Origin: Niabella aurantiaca DSM 17617
GTDB taxonomy: Bacteria; Bacteroidota; Bacteroidia; Chitinophagales; Chitinophagaceae
Assembly (NCBI RefSeq): GCF_000374125.1
Contig: NZ_KB893629.1
Location: forward strand, 1 to 64,000
DNA length: 64,000 nt
Direction of reading: 5' to 3'
Within the stretch, counting starts at the first letter, position 1; each line of letters begins with the position of its first letter. Positions 20,401 to 30,251 of the stretch are shown one piece after another. Under the pieces are notes generated by a model. It was not told where the DNA came from, made no database searches, and worked only from the letters and a program-made list of their open reading frames with translations. A program made the translations under genes and the position numbers.

Positions 20401-21726
20401 CGTACCGGTGAAGCCCGTATCATCGATACCAAGAATGACCGGTTATTAATTACCAATAATATACCCTATGGATCTACCCTGCTGGTAAAAGACGGCCAGA
20501 AGGTTACCAAAGGAGAGGCGATCTGCTCCTGGGATCCGTACAACAACGTGATCATTGCAGAAGCAGATGGTACGCTGAAGTTTGAAAATGTGATCGAGGG
20601 CATCACGTATCGTGAAGAAGCGGACGAACAAACCGGACACCGTGAGAAAGTGGTTATTGAAACCCGCGATAAAACAAAGATCCCGTCGATTGTTGTTGAG
20701 GGCAAGGAAAACAAATCCTATAACCTGCCAACAGGCAGCCACTTGATGCTGGATGACGGAGATGAAGTGAAAGCGGGCCGGGTACTGGTAAAAATACCGC
20801 GTATCTTAGGAAAGCTGAAAGATATCACAGGGGGTCTGCCGCGTGTAACCGAATTGTTTGAAGCGCGGAACCCAAGCAGCCCGGCTGTTGTTTCTGAAAT
20901 TGACGGGGTGGTTTCCATGGGCGCCATTAAACGCGGTAACCGGGAGATCATTATTGAAGCGAAAGACGGCGTAACCCGTAAATACCTGGTGCCTTTAACA
21001 AGACAGATCCTTGCGCAGGACGGCGACTTTGTAAAAGCGGGAAGCCCGATGAGCGATGGACAGATCTCTCCGCAGGACATTTTGTCCATTCAGGGACCCT
21101 TTGCCGTACAGCAATATGTGGTGAACGAGATCCAGGAGGTGTACCGTTTACAGGGGGTTCGGATCAACGACAAACATATTGAGGTGATCGTGCGCCAGAT
21201 GATGCGTAAAGTAAGCATTGTGGATCCGGGTGATACCCGCTTCCTGGAAGATGACCTGGTGGATAAATTTGAGTTCGTGGATGAGAACGACTTCGTGTAC
21301 GAGAAGAAAGTGATCACCGATCCGGGTGACTCTTCCAAACTGCGTGCCGGACAGATCATCAGCCTGAGGGAATTGCGGGAAGAAAACTCCGTGCTGCGTC
21401 GGAACGACAAGAAAACGGTCGAACACCGCGATGCACAGCCGGCTACTTCGGCTCCCACCTTGCTGGGGATCACCAAGGCTTCTCTTGGAGTACAAAGCTG
21501 GATCTCTGCGGCTTCCTTCCAGGAAACCACCAAAGTATTGTCTTCTGCGGCCATCCATGGTAAAGCAGATGAAATGCTCGGTCTGAAAGAGAACGTGATC
21601 ACAGGTCACCACATCCCTGCCGGTACCGGTTTGCGTGAGTTTGAGAACATGATCGTAGGAAGCAAAGAAGAATACGAACTGTTGCAGACCGCACGTGAGG
21701 CGATGTCTTTTGACGAAGAAGAATAA
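17431..21726 (+). CDS. rpoC: RNA polymerase beta' subunit
   Basis: The 1431-residue beta' subunit carries the catalytic Mg-binding motif NADFDGD near residues 472-478. The N-terminal zinc ribbon is [20 protein letters not shown] near 66-85, and a second Cys cluster is near 893-910 ([15 protein letters not shown]). The bridge-helix region with [18 protein letters not shown] is near 786-803. Length is normal for Bacteroidota. It follows rpoB on the same strand and ends at a strong terminator, so the operon is just rpoBC. Confidence 0.98.
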   Translation: MATKKDNRPKAAFSKITIGLASPDTILEKSHGEVLKPETINYRTYKPERDGLFCERIFGPVKDYECACGKYKRIRYKGIVCDRCGVEVTEKKVRRERMGHIKLVVPVVHIWYFKSLPNKIGYLLGMSSKKLETIIYYERYVVIQAGVRADKGQNYGDLLTEEEYLDILDTLPKDNQYLPDDDPQKFIAKMGAEAVHDLLQRIDLDQLSFDLRNSAATETSQQRKADALKRLSVVEAFRDANTRITNRPEWMIMQYIPVIPPELRPLVPLDGGRFASSDLNDLYRRVIIRNNRLKRLMEIKAPEVILRNEKRMLQEAIDSLFDNSRKSNAVKAEGGRALKSLSDVLKGKQGRFRQNLLGKRVDYSGRSVIVVGPEMKMHECGLPKDMAAELFKPFIIRKLIERGIVKTVKSARKLVDKKEAVVWDILENILKGHPVMLNRAPTLHRLSIQAFQPKLIEGKAIQLHPLVTAAFNADFDGDQMAVHVPLSNAAILEAQLLMLASHNILNPQNGTPITLPSQDMVLGLYYITKGKKSTDTEKVRGEGKAFYSAEEVIIAYNEKQIDLHAWIKVKGIVRNEKTGELERKLIETTVGRVIFNQNVPEEVGFVNALLTKKNLREIIGDIIEITDVPKTAKFLDDIKQLGFRTAFQGGLSFSINDLIIPEIKQELLDNAKGEVDEVWDNYNMGLITNNERYNQIVDIWSRVDTRLTETLIRELSSDKQGFNSVYMMLDSGARGSKQQIKQLAGIRGLMAKPRKSGSTGSEIIENPILSNFKGGLNVLDYFISTHGARKGLADTALKTADAGYLTRRLVDVAQDVVITEEDCGTLRGISIAALKDNEDIIEPLADRIEGRTSLHDIYDPQTDELLLEAGTEISAEKARNIEAAGIESIEIRSVLTCESKRGCCVKCYGKNLASGILAQKGDAVGIIAAQSIGEPGTQLTLRTFHVGGVAGSASVDSTLIAKFDGNIQFDGVRSVITTNAEGDDVRVVIGRTGEARIIDTKNDRLLITNNIPYGSTLLVKDGQKVTKGEAICSWDPYNNVIIAEADGTLKFENVIEGITYREEADEQTGHREKVVIETRDKTKIPSIVVEGKENKSYNLPTGSHLMLDDGDEVKAGRVLVKIPRILGKLKDITGGLPRVTELFEARNPSSPAVVSEIDGVVSMGAIKRGNREIIIEAKDGVTRKYLVPLTRQILAQDGDFVKAGSPMSDGQISPQDILSIQGPFAVQQYVVNEIQEVYRLQGVRINDKHIEVIVRQMMRKVSIVDPGDTRFLEDDLVDKFEFVDENDFVYEKKVITDPGDSSKLRAGQIISLRELREENSVLRRNDKKTVEHRDAQPATSAPTLLGITKASLGVQSWISAASFQETTKVLSSAAIHGKADEMLGLKENVITGHHIPAGTGLREFENMIVGSKEEYELLQTAREAMSFDEEE

Positions 21727-21762
21727 ACGATCTGTCAGGTTTCCAAGACCTAAAAGATTTAT

Positions 21763-21792
21763 AAGAGCGGCTTTTACGGCCGCTCTTTTTTA
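21763..21792 (+). terminator. Rho-independent terminator of rpoBC
   Basis: A 9-base perfect stem (21763-21771, aagagcggc, with 21779-21787) with a 7-base loop is followed by a run of T. It ends the rpoBC transcript. Confidence 0.85.
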
Positions 21793-21943
21793 TGGAATGG
21801 ACAGAAAGCACGGTTGAAAACCGGTATCGGGAGCCTGTAAGCAGAGAAGAAGGGAACTGCGCCAGGGTTAATCGCTCAGTTCCCGACTCAGGGGGCCGTC
21901 AATGCACGGTTGATTATGGATGTTTTGACGACAGCTCGATCGC

Positions 21944-22286
21944 TATTGGAACTTCTTTGAGGTGGATCCGCATCTTTCTGCTGATACGGCCGATCAGCGG
22001 ATCAATGGCATAAAGGAGCCCTTTCTCCCTTTAAAACGATGGATGACCGCCGGCAGCAGGAAAAGCGTTCATCGCCTTACGCTTATGAGGATGTTATTGA
22101 TTACCGGAGCCCGTGAATTTCCCGTTATGGCAAAAACTGGTATTGGATAAGGCGGGCTATTCCATCAGGGACTTTCTGTATGGTTATATTTCTTTTGGGT
22201 CGGTCTTTTATAATAAATACGGGTGTCCTTCCGGTAACAAGGACCTTGGTTTTTTCAGAACCGTAGTTAAAAAAAGAGACGGGTAA
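21944..22286 (+). pseudogene. Decayed coding remnant spread over three frames
   Basis: Three stretches read like protein in successive frames of the plus strand: YWNFFEVDPHLSADTADQR from 21944, then KGALSPFKTMDDRRQQEKR and SSPYAYEDVIDYRSP ending at a stop near 22115, then NFPLWQKLVLDKAGYSIRDF to a stop at 22284-22286. The last joins the second smoothly if one base is shifted at the stop. This suggests one gene broken by at least two frameshifts. I cannot name its family. A GTG at 22113 could still start a 57-residue product, but there is no promoter for it. It lies between the rpoC terminator and the tRNA cluster, just where the gene order is rearranged. Confidence 0.42.
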
Positions 22287-22740
22287 TTTTTTCGGTTATG
22301 CAGCAGGACAAATATGGGGGTCCTTCTTTTTTTGAAAATTGCAGCCATATACACCGTTTGCAGCACGGACCGGGTGCGCCGGAAGTGTGACCGGTCTTGA
22401 GTACCCTTTTGCCGGCTTTGGGAGGGAAATGCCTGTTTCCCGGACTGTTGGCTGCCGGCTCCCGAACCGCGGCCTGGCCTGGAATTCAGGGGCTGCTGCC
22501 GGGCCTGAAGGAATGACGCCCGGAGGCCTGTTTTTGTGCGGATAACGGCGCAAAAGCGGGAATAAACACTGCTAAATAAGGCAGGATCGTCGTTTTATTT
22601 CAGTAATAAAAAAATATAAAAAAAGTGTGCAACAAAATTTATTGGATTGCAAAAAAACCCTACCTTTGCTTTCCAAATTTTTGGGGCGGTTAAGTGATTT
22701 ACAAGGCACCTAACTATCAGAAAATTAGTTCTTTTTACAA
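22287..22740 (+). promoter_or_regulatory. Gene-free stretch ending in the promoter of the tRNA-tuf cluster
   Basis: About 22290-22550 is GC-rich and holds no recognisable gene. The last 200 bases are AT-rich. TACCTTTG at 22661-22668 exactly fits the -7 consensus, with TTATTGG about 16-18 bases upstream. It lies 72 bases before the first tRNA and is the likely promoter for the tRNA-tuf-secE-nusG unit. Confidence 0.55.
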
Positions 22741-22813
22741 GCCGAAGTAGCTCAGTTGGTAGAGCAGCTGATTTGTAATCAGCAGGTCGCGGGTTCGACT
22801 CCCTTCTTCGGCT
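22741..22813 (+). tRNA. tRNA-Thr (anticodon TGT)
   Basis: The cloverleaf is complete: acceptor gccgaag pairs with cttcggc, the anticodon stem is gctga/tcagc with loop tttgtaa, giving anticodon TGT for Thr. The T-loop ttcgact is normal. CCA is not encoded. Confidence 0.95.
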
Positions 22814-22870
22814 CAGTAAAGTTGATAAGTTTGTATGCTGACAGGCATGCGGACGTACAACTTAACAAAC

Positions 22871-22953
<83 letters not shown>

Positions 22954-23087
22954 CAGTTCAATTGAAAATGTGTCCATTTGAAGATTTGAAAATGATACTT
23001 TTCAACCATTAAGAGTTCTTTGAATTTGAATATTTGCGGATGGCTAAGTTTCAAATTAGTTCATGTTCAAATTTTCAAATTAGTTAA
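22954..23087. repeat. Phrase-like repeat between tRNA-Tyr and tRNA-Gly
   Basis: The spacer is a string of variations on aaatttgaa and ttcaaatt: ccatttgaagatttgaaaat, ctttgaatttgaatatttg, agtttcaaattagttcatg, and ttcaaattttcaaattagtt. It is long for a tRNA spacer and lies inside one transcription unit. Confidence 0.55.
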
Positions 23088-23160
23088 GCGGGAGTAGCTC
23101 ATTTGGTAGAGCGATAGCCTTCCAAGCTATAGGTGGCGAGTTCGAGCCTCGTCTCCCGCT
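23088..23160 (+). tRNA. tRNA-Gly (anticodon TCC)
   Basis: Acceptor gcgggag pairs with ctcccgc; the anticodon stem atagc/gctat encloses cttccaa, anticodon TCC. Confidence 0.95.
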
Positions 23161-23239
23161 CCGTTTCGTTTGTAGTTGAGCCTGCCCCGTTGCAGGCGGG
23201 GATTGTGTATCACAATTTCCGGAGCTATCAACTGAGATC

Positions 23240-23311
<72 letters not shown>

Positions 23312-23479
23312 CTTCATAGAAGCAGCCATTCCGGTTCCGGCCGGGATATATGGCTCTTCTTTTGGTATTTTAGATGGGTTGCACCTCTGTAGCAGCGATT
23401 CAACTCAGTATTACAATTCGGCCCCGGCTGGATTTGTGAATAAACAAAAATTTAGTAAAAACAATTAAAAAAGATAACA

Positions 23480-24667
23480 ATGTCAAAAGAGACCTTTAAG
23501 AGGGAGAAACCCCACGTAAACATTGGTACCATTGGCCACGTTGACCATGGTAAGACCACTTTGACTGCCGCTATTACCGATATTCTTTCTAAAAAAGGTT
23601 TAGCACAGGCAAGAAAATATGACGAAATTGATGGTGCACCTGAGGAAAAAGAGAGAGGGATTACAATCAATACCGCTCACGTTGAATATGAAACCGCTAC
23701 TCGTCACTATGCACACGTAGATTGCCCCGGTCACGCTGACTATGTTAAAAATATGATCACTGGTGCTGCCCAGATGGATGGAGCCATCCTGGTTGTGGCG
23801 GCTACCGATGGTCCGATGCCTCAAACAAAAGAGCACATCCTTTTGGCTGCACAGGTAGGTGTACCTAAAATGGTTGTTTTCTTAAATAAAGTGGACCTGG
23901 TTGACGATCCTGAACTGTTGGACCTGGTGGAAATGGAAGTGCGTGATGAATTAACAAAGCGTGGTTTCGACGGCGACAACACCCCCATCATCAAAGGTTC
24001 TGCTACCGGTGCTTTGGCTGGTGACGAAAAATGGGTAAACGCAGTTGTAGAATTGATGGATGCTGTTGACAGCTACATTCCCCTGCCTCCCCGTCCGATT
24101 GATCTGCCGTTCCTGATGAGTGTTGAGGATGTATTCTCTATCACTGGTCGTGGTACTGTTGCAACTGGTCGTATCGAAAGAGGTAAGATCAAAACTGGTG
24201 AGCCGGTTGAGATCGTAGGTCTGATGGAAAAGCCCCTGACTTCTACTGTAACAGGTGTGGAAATGTTCCGTAAGATCCTGGACGAAGGTGAAGCCGGTGA
24301 CAACGCAGGTCTGCTGTTACGTGGTATTGAGAAAACCCAGATCCGTCGTGGTATGGTAATCTGCAAACCCGGATCCATCACTCCGCACACTGAATTCAAA
24401 GCTGAAGTTTATGTACTGAGCAAAGATGAAGGTGGTCGTCACACGCCTTTCTTTAACAAATACCGTCCTCAGTTCTATTTCCGTACTACAGATGTAACCG
24501 GTGAGTGTACATTAGCTGAAGGTACTGAAATGATCATGCCTGGCGATAACACTTCTTTAACTGTAAAACTGATCACTCCGATCGCGATGGAAAAAGGTTT
24601 GAAGTTCGCGATCCGTGAAGGTGGCCGTACAGTAGGTGCAGGTCAGGTAACAGAGATCATCAAATAG
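23480..24667 (+). CDS. tuf: Elongation factor Tu
   Basis: The 395-residue GTPase brings aminoacyl-tRNA to the ribosome. The P-loop GHVDHGKT is at residues 19-26, the switch II motif DCPGHADY near 81-88, and the NKVD motif near 136. The beta-barrel domains 2 and 3 follow with the expected length. It lies in the tRNA-tuf-tRNA-Trp-secE-nusG cluster. Codon use is strongly biased, as expected for a highly expressed gene. Confidence 0.98.
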   Translation: MSKETFKREKPHVNIGTIGHVDHGKTTLTAAITDILSKKGLAQARKYDEIDGAPEEKERGITINTAHVEYETATRHYAHVDCPGHADYVKNMITGAAQMDGAILVVAATDGPMPQTKEHILLAAQVGVPKMVVFLNKVDLVDDPELLDLVEMEVRDELTKRGFDGDNTPIIKGSATGALAGDEKWVNAVVELMDAVDSYIPLPPRPIDLPFLMSVEDVFSITGRGTVATGRIERGKIKTGEPVEIVGLMEKPLTSTVTGVEMFRKILDEGEAGDNAGLLLRGIEKTQIRRGMVICKPGSITPHTEFKAEVYVLSKDEGGRHTPFFNKYRPQFYFRTTDVTGECTLAEGTEMIMPGDNTSLTVKLITPIAMEKGLKFAIREGGRTVGAGQVTEIIK

Positions 24668-24722
24668 AAGCCGACCTAAACCCTCCCGGAGGGAGGCTTT
24701 GGAAAAGCTTTTTATACTTTTG

Positions 24723-24761
24723 CAAAGTACCTTAGGCGGTAAGCTTGGGTACTTTGTTTTT
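24723..24761 (+). terminator. Hairpin terminator after tuf
   Basis: Arms at 24723-24731 (caaagtacc) and 24748-24756 (ggtactttg) pair perfectly and are followed by TTTTT. It may end or attenuate transcription before tRNA-Trp and secE. Confidence 0.65.
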
Positions 24762-24781
24762 GAAAAAGTTCTTTAAATTAT

Positions 24782-24827
24782 AGCGGCTTCGTTTAGTCCC
24801 TTCCTTGAAGGGATTGGGGAGGCCGCT
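24782..24827. repeat. Compound palindrome between tuf terminator and tRNA-Trp
   Basis: Outer arms agcggc (24782-24787) and gccgct (24822-24827) enclose an inner pair tccctt/aaggga (24797-24802 with 24808-24813). The inner text resembles ccttccttgcggagggatg near 44440, so it may be a copy of a dispersed short palindromic repeat. Confidence 0.4.
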
Positions 24828-24831
24828 TCTT

Positions 24832-24902
24832 ACGGGCATAGTTCAATGGTAGAATAGAGGTCTCCAAAACCTTTGATCAGGGTTCGAATCCTTGTGCCCG
24901 TG
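24832..24902 (+). tRNA. tRNA-Trp (anticodon CCA)
   Basis: Acceptor acgggca pairs with tgcccgt; the anticodon stem gaggt/acctt (with one wobble pair) encloses ctccaaa, anticodon CCA. It sits just before secE, as in most Bacteroidota. Confidence 0.93.
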
Positions 24903-24912
24903 CCAAAATTTT

Positions 24913-24972
24913 TGTTTCATGTTTGATGTTTGATGTTGAAGGACCTCAAACCTCAAACCTCAAACCTTGAGG
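24913..24972. repeat. Phrase-like repeat just before secE
   Basis: The text reads catgtttgatgtttgatgtt, then caaacctcaaacctcaaacc, ending three bases before the secE ATG. Direct copies of tgtttga and of cctcaaa follow each other. It would form the untranslated leader of secE. Confidence 0.6.
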
Positions 24973-25170
24973 ATGAATAAGTTCGCAGATTATGTAAAAA
25001 ACAGCTATAAAGAGCTGGCAGAAAAAGTAACCTGGCCGAGTTGGAGTGAACTGCAACAGTCTACCATGATTGTGCTGGGCGCTACGGTGCTGATCACATT
25101 GATGATCTGGCTGATGGATTTTATTGCCGGAGGCGGGCTCAATTTTTTATACAAAATCCTTTATAGTTAA
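24973..25170 (+). CDS. secE: Preprotein translocase subunit SecE
   Basis: The 65-residue protein has the SecE signature: an amphipathic helix with ELAEKVTWPSWSELQQST and one membrane helix (MIVLGATVLITLMIWLMDFI). It clamps SecY in the inner membrane. A TTG six bases upstream is possible, but the ATG at 24973 gives the standard N-terminus. It is followed by nusG after 3 bases. Confidence 0.96.
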   Translation: MNKFADYVKNSYKELAEKVTWPSWSELQQSTMIVLGATVLITLMIWLMDFIAGGGLNFLYKILYS

Positions 25171-25173
25171 AGC

Positions 25174-25767
25174 ATGGAAGAGGCAAACATAACCGATAAC
25201 ATAACCCCCGATGCACCCCAGCCAGATACCAAGTGGTACGTGTTGCGGGTAGTTAGCGGAAAGGAACGGAAGGTAAAGGAATATCTGGATAAAGAGATCT
25301 CAAGAAGCGAGTTCGAGAAAGTGGTAAAGCAGGTGTTTCTTCCGGTGGAGAAAGTGTATAAGGTACAGAACGGGAAAAAGGTGATGCGGGAGCGGAACTA
25401 CTATCCGGGTTATGTAATGGTGGAGGTGCTGGATGGAAAAATGAGCGATGACCTGAGAGACCTGGTGGTAAATACCAATAGCGTCATCCATTTTCTGGGA
25501 AAAGACAACCCGATCGCGTTACGGAAGGCCGAAGTGAATAAAATGCTTGGCAGAATGGATGAAATGGCCGAAGCCGGCGGCGTAAGCATGGTGGAACCCT
25601 TTATTGTTGGGGAAACCATTAAGATCGTGGAAGGGCCCTTTAATGACTTTAACGGAGTGATCGAGGAAGTAAATGATGAGAAGAAAAAACTGAAAGTGAC
25701 CGTTAAGATCTTCGGCAGATCTACGCCGGTTGAACTTAATTACATGCAGGTTGAAAAGATCGTATAG
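25174..25767 (+). CDS. nusG: Transcription termination/antitermination factor NusG
   Basis: The 197-residue protein has the NGN domain (KWYVLRVVSGKERKVKEYLD) and a C-terminal KOW domain with EGPFNDFNGVIEEVNDEKKK. It binds RNA polymerase and couples it to Rho or the ribosome. The gene normally leads into rplK; here a strong terminator follows at once and no ribosomal protein gene is found. Confidence 0.97.
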   Translation: MEEANITDNITPDAPQPDTKWYVLRVVSGKERKVKEYLDKEISRSEFEKVVKQVFLPVEKVYKVQNGKKVMRERNYYPGYVMVEVLDGKMSDDLRDLVVNTNSVIHFLGKDNPIALRKAEVNKMLGRMDEMAEAGGVSMVEPFIVGETIKIVEGPFNDFNGVIEEVNDEKKKLKVTVKIFGRSTPVELNYMQVEKIV

Positions 25768-25798
25768 GTCTTATAACCGCTGAACCATATTTTTTGAC

Positions 25799-25826
25799 AG
25801 CCCCGAACCTTTCGGGGCTTTTTTTG
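25799..25826 (+). terminator. Rho-independent terminator after nusG
   Basis: A perfect 9-base stem (25799-25807, agccccgaa, with 25811-25819) with a 3-base loop is followed by TTTTTT. It ends the secE-nusG transcript in place of the usual rplK gene. Confidence 0.85.
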
Positions 25827-25926
25827 TGCCTGTTAACGCTTTCATAAGATAGCCATTTGAGATTTTTTTTGTTTCATTCATTGGTATATTGCAAGTTGTT
25901 TTATATTTATTGTAAAAATCTGGGAA

Positions 25927-26538
25927 ATGAAGAATGTGCTCCTTATTGTTAATGCATTGCTGGTGATTGCCGTAGCTTTTTTGTTATACAAACAATTTAG
26001 CCGGAATACCAATACGGACAAGCCGCGGCATGCAGATGGCCTGCTGTCAAAAGGAAAAGACTCTATGCTGAATAAGGCGGCTGTATTTGCTTATATTGAT
26101 ATGGACTCGATCCAGGCGCACTATGAGCTGGCCCGGAATGTAGAGCGGGAGGTAGAAAGGAAAAAGGGCGCCATTACCGCAGAGCTGGATAAGATGGACA
26201 AGTCCTTTAAAGCTAAAGTGGGCGGCTATCAGCAACAAAGCAATACCATGACGGAAGAACAGGCGCTGGCTGCTCGTCAGGATGTGGAAACCACCCAAAC
26301 ACAGATGATGGAAAAACGGCAGGGCCTGATGGATGAATTCAACAATTTTGTGGCCAGCAAAAATATGAGTGTAAAAAAGAAGATCGAGGAATTTCTAAGG
26401 ATCTTTAATGCCGACAAAACCTTTTCTTTCATTTTGGCTTATGAGCCCGGTTTGTTCTATTATAAGGACACTGCTTATGACATTACGCGGGAAGTCGTAA
26501 AGGGACTGAATGAACAATATGCCAGGGAAAAAAAATAG
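25927..26538 (+). CDS. Skp/OmpH-family periplasmic chaperone
   Basis: The 203-residue protein starts with a membrane-spanning signal (VLLIVNALLVIAVAFLLY). The AAVFAYIDMDSIQAHYE segment is the typical start of the OmpH/Skp body, followed by a long charged coiled coil (about residues 75-150) rich in Glu, Lys and Gln, and a C-terminal strand region. Skp holds unfolded outer-membrane proteins in the periplasm. The uncleaved-looking signal suggests it stays tethered. It is a stand-alone gene after the nusG terminator. Confidence 0.8.
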   Translation: MKNVLLIVNALLVIAVAFLLYKQFSRNTNTDKPRHADGLLSKGKDSMLNKAAVFAYIDMDSIQAHYELARNVEREVERKKGAITAELDKMDKSFKAKVGGYQQQSNTMTEEQALAARQDVETTQTQMMEKRQGLMDEFNNFVASKNMSVKKKIEEFLRIFNADKTFSFILAYEPGLFYYKDTAYDITREVVKGLNEQYAREKK

Positions 26539-26747
26539 CCCTGGTACCAGTGCTTTGTGAGCACTGCCTGTTTCCAAAAATATATTTTCTCTTAACGGGT
26601 TGCCCGTACCCTCCGGGCGCGGGATGTTTTGTATGCAATTGCGCACGGTTTAGCCGGCTTTGCGGCAGCCGGTCCTTTGCGATCGCCTTATTTTTTTTTG
26701 CTATTTATTTCCAATAAAATCTTATTTTGAGTGAATAAATAAAAACA

Positions 26748-28271
26748 ATGGCTGAGAAAGTTACGTTTAAACAATCGCTCAATTTATTTGACGGGACAAT
26801 GATTGTAGCCGGATCCATGATTGGTTCCGGTATTTTTATAGTAACCTCAGATATGACCCGGCAGGTAGGGTCTGCCGGCTGGCTGATAGCCCTTTGGGTT
26901 ATCACCGGATTAATGACCGTTTTTGCGGCGATCACCTATGGGGAATTGTCTTCCATGTTCCCTAAGGCTGGCGGGCAATATGTGTACTTAAAAGAAGCGT
27001 ATAACCCCATGCTGGGCTTCCTGTATGGCTGGAGCTTTTTTTCCGTGATCCAGACCGGGACCATTGCCGCTGTGGGCGTTGCATTCAGCAAATTTGCCGG
27101 TTATTTTATTCCGGCGCTGACCATGGATGAAAAGAATCTGCTTTTTGAGTTTGGCTGGATCCGGGTCTTTCCCGCCCAGCTGGTGTCCATTGCGCTGATC
27201 ATTTTTCTGACCTATATCAATACGCGTGGAGTCAAAGACGGGAAAATAATACAGACCATCTTTACAATTATCAAGCTCTTCTCTTTATTTGGCCTTATCG
27301 TATTTGGATTGCTGGTAGCTGCCAAAGCAGATATCTGGAATACGAACTGGGCTACGGGGTTTGATATGAAATTTACAGCGCCGGTTGTTGATGCGGCTAC
27401 CGGAGCCAAGCAGGGCTGGTCGATATTTCAGACCCCGGGCAGCATGATGATGGCACTGGGGCTGATCAGCGCGGCGATGGTTGGATCGGTCTTCAGCAGC
27501 GTGGCCTGGGAGAACGTTACCTTTATTGCGGGCGAAATAAAGAACCCTAAAAGGAACGTGGGACTAAGTCTTTTTTTGGGAACCGTGATCGTAACTGCCG
27601 TTTACCTGCTGGCGAACCTGATGTACCTGGCTGTTTTACCTATGATCCCTCCGGCCTCGGGTGGAGAAGTGGCGTATGCATCCGAAGTAGCAATGCCCAA
27701 TATCGCCTTTGCCGTACAGGACCGGGTGGCAACAGCTGCGGCTTCCTCCATATTTGGCCATTACGGAGCCGCCATCATAGCGGTGATGATCATGATCTCG
27801 ACCTTTGGTTGTAATAATGGTCTTATTTTGTCCGGCGCACGGGTATACTATACCATGGCCAAGGACAAGCTGTTCCTGCCCCAGGCTGGTACATTGAATA
27901 AAAATGCAGTGCCGCAATGGGCGCTGTGGGCACAATGTATCTGGGCAAGCGCATTGTGTCTCAGCGGGAAATATGGTGTTCTGCTGGACTATGTGGTGTT
28001 CATTACAGTTGTGTTTTATATACTGACGATCATCGGTGTTTTTCGCCTGCGCAGGAACCGTCCTGATGCGGAGCGCCCTTATAAAGCGTTTGGCTATCCG
28101 GTGATCCCGATCATCTATCTGCTGATGGCAGGAACTTTAGGGGTGGGTTTGCTGTATTCAAAGACTTTTACTTCATTATTAGGCCTGGTTATTGTTATTA
28201 TTGGAGTGCCGATTTACTACTATAACGCCCGGAAAGCGAATGGCGCCCCGGGAGAGCAAGCCGGACAATAG
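26748..28271 (+). CDS. APC-family amino-acid permease
   Basis: The 507-residue protein has about 12 hydrophobic helices. The first holds the APC signature MIGSGIFIVTSDMTRQVGSA, where the unwound Gly-Ser-Gly turn binds the amino-acid backbone. FSSVAWENVTFIAGEIKNPK is the conserved region of helix 6. The pattern is like the LAT family of L-type amino-acid transporters. The substrate cannot be told. It is followed by a lipoprotein gene on the same strand after about 100 bases. Confidence 0.88.
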   Translation: MAEKVTFKQSLNLFDGTMIVAGSMIGSGIFIVTSDMTRQVGSAGWLIALWVITGLMTVFAAITYGELSSMFPKAGGQYVYLKEAYNPMLGFLYGWSFFSVIQTGTIAAVGVAFSKFAGYFIPALTMDEKNLLFEFGWIRVFPAQLVSIALIIFLTYINTRGVKDGKIIQTIFTIIKLFSLFGLIVFGLLVAAKADIWNTNWATGFDMKFTAPVVDAATGAKQGWSIFQTPGSMMMALGLISAAMVGSVFSSVAWENVTFIAGEIKNPKRNVGLSLFLGTVIVTAVYLLANLMYLAVLPMIPPASGGEVAYASEVAMPNIAFAVQDRVATAAASSIFGHYGAAIIAVMIMISTFGCNNGLILSGARVYYTMAKDKLFLPQAGTLNKNAVPQWALWAQCIWASALCLSGKYGVLLDYVVFITVVFYILTIIGVFRLRRNRPDAERPYKAFGYPVIPIIYLLMAGTLGVGLLYSKTFTSLLGLVIVIIGVPIYYYNARKANGAPGEQAGQ

Positions 28272-28374
28272 ACGCTGCGGCCTCTTTGAGTATGGGCAGC
28301 CACCCGGCGGCAATGCTGTGGCGTCGCTGCCCGGCATTCGGGCAGTTTCATTGAATAACAAAAATAGAATGTAC

Positions 28375-28896
28375 ATGCGCGTTAACATACTATTATGCAC
28401 GGCGGTCCTTTTTTTGCTGGCTGCATGTAAAGACAAGATCACGATGACAGCAAAGCAATTCAGCGATAAAATTGCCACGCTGGAACAGGGCCTGGCCGAG
28501 CCGATCCGGCAAACGGAAAATGCGATCAAGATGTATGCCGACAGTGCAGATTATAAAGGCGTTTCCGCCGCTGCCGCAAAAATGGAGGCGAACATACAGG
28601 AAAAAATAAGCCAGATCGAAAAGATCGATGTTTCCGGATTTACCGGTGGGGAAGATTTTAAAACGGTGGCCGTTAGATATTTTGAATACTTCCGGAGCCT
28701 GTACACTGCCTACAGGGAAATAGGGGATGCGCCCGATGAAGCGGCGCGCATGACCGCAAGCAACCGGATGAACCAGATCCTGGCAGCACAGGAAGAAGTG
28801 ATCCTCCGTTTGCAGGACACACAGGTGCGGTTTGCTGCGGAGAACGGGTTTATTCTTGAAAAAGCACCGGCTGCGCAACCGCCGGCCAATCCATGA
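28375..28896 (+). CDS. Helical lipoprotein of unknown function
   Basis: From the ATG at 28375 the product has 173 residues and begins with a lipoprotein signal MRVNILLCTAVLFLLAAC (an ATG six bases earlier is also possible). The mature part is helical and charged, with two coiled-coil-like stretches, and ends in AAQPPANP. It resembles small helical lipoproteins common in Bacteroidota. No enzyme motif is seen. The frame is open further upstream, but that part overlaps the permease gene and lacks a signal. Confidence 0.7.
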   Translation: MRVNILLCTAVLFLLAACKDKITMTAKQFSDKIATLEQGLAEPIRQTENAIKMYADSADYKGVSAAAAKMEANIQEKISQIEKIDVSGFTGGEDFKTVAVRYFEYFRSLYTAYREIGDAPDEAARMTASNRMNQILAAQEEVILRLQDTQVRFAAENGFILEKAPAAQPPANP

Positions 28897-28933
28897 TCCG
28901 GAAAACCGGATCGTACATACCCCCCGGCTTTTT

Positions 28934-29665
28934 TTATAAACTGCTTCTCATGGTGAGCTGTCTTTTATACAGCTGGATGGTGTTTTCAAGTCCGAGATAA
29001 AGTGCATCGCAAATAAGCGCATGTCCGATGCTGACCTCATCGAGCCAGGGGATCTGCTGACTGAAATAATTCAGGTTCTTCAAATCCAGATCGTGCCCGG
29101 CATTCAGGCCCAGGCCCAGTTCCTTTGCCTTTTCTGCGGCTTTTACATAAGGCGCTATGGCCGATTCCTTATTAACAGGGAAATTCCGTGCATAAGCCTC
29201 TGTGTACAGTTCTATCCGGTCTGTTTTCACGGCAGCAGCCCCTTCTACCATCCGGATATCGGGATCTACAAAAATAGAAACCCTGATCCCGGCTTTTTTG
29301 AAGGTCCGGATAATACCGCTAAGATAATCTTTGTGTTGCAGGGTATCCCATCCATGATCGGATGTCAGCTGCCCGGTAGCATCCGGAACGAGTGTTACCT
29401 GGTCGGGTTTTGTATCCAGCACCAGGTCAATGAACTTTTGTTCCCTGCTGTTCCCTTCGATATTGAACTCCGTAGTAAGCAGGGGTTTTAAATCGTGTAC
29501 ATCCTGGTACCGGATATGCCGCTCATCCGGCCGGGGGTGCACGGTGATGCCGTCGGCCCCAAAGCTTTCCGCATCCAGCGCTATCTTCACGAGATCGGGG
29601 TTATTTCCACCCCTCGAATTGCGCAGGGTGGCGATCTTATTAATGTTTACCGACAACTTTGTCAT
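28934..29665 (-). CDS. pdxJ: Pyridoxine 5'-phosphate synthase
   Basis: The 243-residue enzyme joins 1-deoxy-D-xylulose 5-phosphate and 3-amino-2-oxopropyl phosphate to make pyridoxine 5'-phosphate, the last ring-forming step of vitamin B6 synthesis. [17 protein letters not shown] at the start, the [12 protein letters not shown] phosphate loop near residue 40-52 and [14 protein letters not shown] near 185-198 are family hallmarks. The ATG at 29665 gives the standard N-terminus; the frame is open 41 codons upstream but that part is not family-like. It stands alone on the minus strand. Confidence 0.96.
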   Translation of the reverse strand: MTKLSVNINKIATLRNSRGGNNPDLVKIALDAESFGADGITVHPRPDERHIRYQDVHDLKPLLTTEFNIEGNSREQKFIDLVLDTKPDQVTLVPDATGQLTSDHGWDTLQHKDYLSGIIRTFKKAGIRVSIFVDPDIRMVEGAAAVKTDRIELYTEAYARNFPVNKESAIAPYVKAAEKAKELGLGLNAGHDLDLKNLNYFSQQIPWLDEVSIGHALICDALYLGLENTIQLYKRQLTMRSSL

Positions 29666-30251
29666 AATTAACCGATTTAACGAAAGGCGCGCAGCTTTTC
29701 CTGTTTTTATACCTGTATCCGGAAAAAGCAGTGCACGCCTGCCGATAAAAAAGTATAACCGGTGCACTGGTGCAGAAGCTGCTGCCATTGCAATGTACGC
29801 TATTTTACACTTTTGCAGGTGAAATCGTAACTGATGGAACTATACCATTTTTACTTACCAGGTAGCACGAAACACAAGCCATGGCTGGTTATCCTGGTTC
29901 GCGTCTTCACTGTGACCGTCAACTTATGGTTCGGGCCCGCCTGACGACAGACGGGTTGATGGTGCTCCGGCTTTCACTACAGGTACTTCGAACCCCCGTT
30001 CATTGCCGGTACGGGAGGGTGACGCGGTGCGGCTTCCCGTGTGCCCGGTTTTTAGTAACGATGTTTGCCCTGAAAGGACGCTGGACCCGGTCCGTATAAC
30101 CGGGGCTGCCTCCATTTCCTTACTGATCCGGAGATCCTGGATTGTTTCGGCATTTACAAGCGACTTGATCCGGTCCTGTCATCCAGTTGAGGGGAATCCG
30201 TTTTCAGGGTCGTAAAAAGTGTTGTACAGGGGATGAAAAGGGCCTGAGGAG
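29666..30251. other. 586-base region without a recognised gene
   Basis: The stretch upstream of pdxJ contains a small plus-strand frame (29834-29944, 36 codons, [20 protein letters not shown] and a hydrophobic end) preceded by tacacttttg, a spaced variant of the -7 word. After its stop the DNA is GC-richer and reads as broken frames. It may be a decayed gene. Nothing else is seen. Confidence 0.35.
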
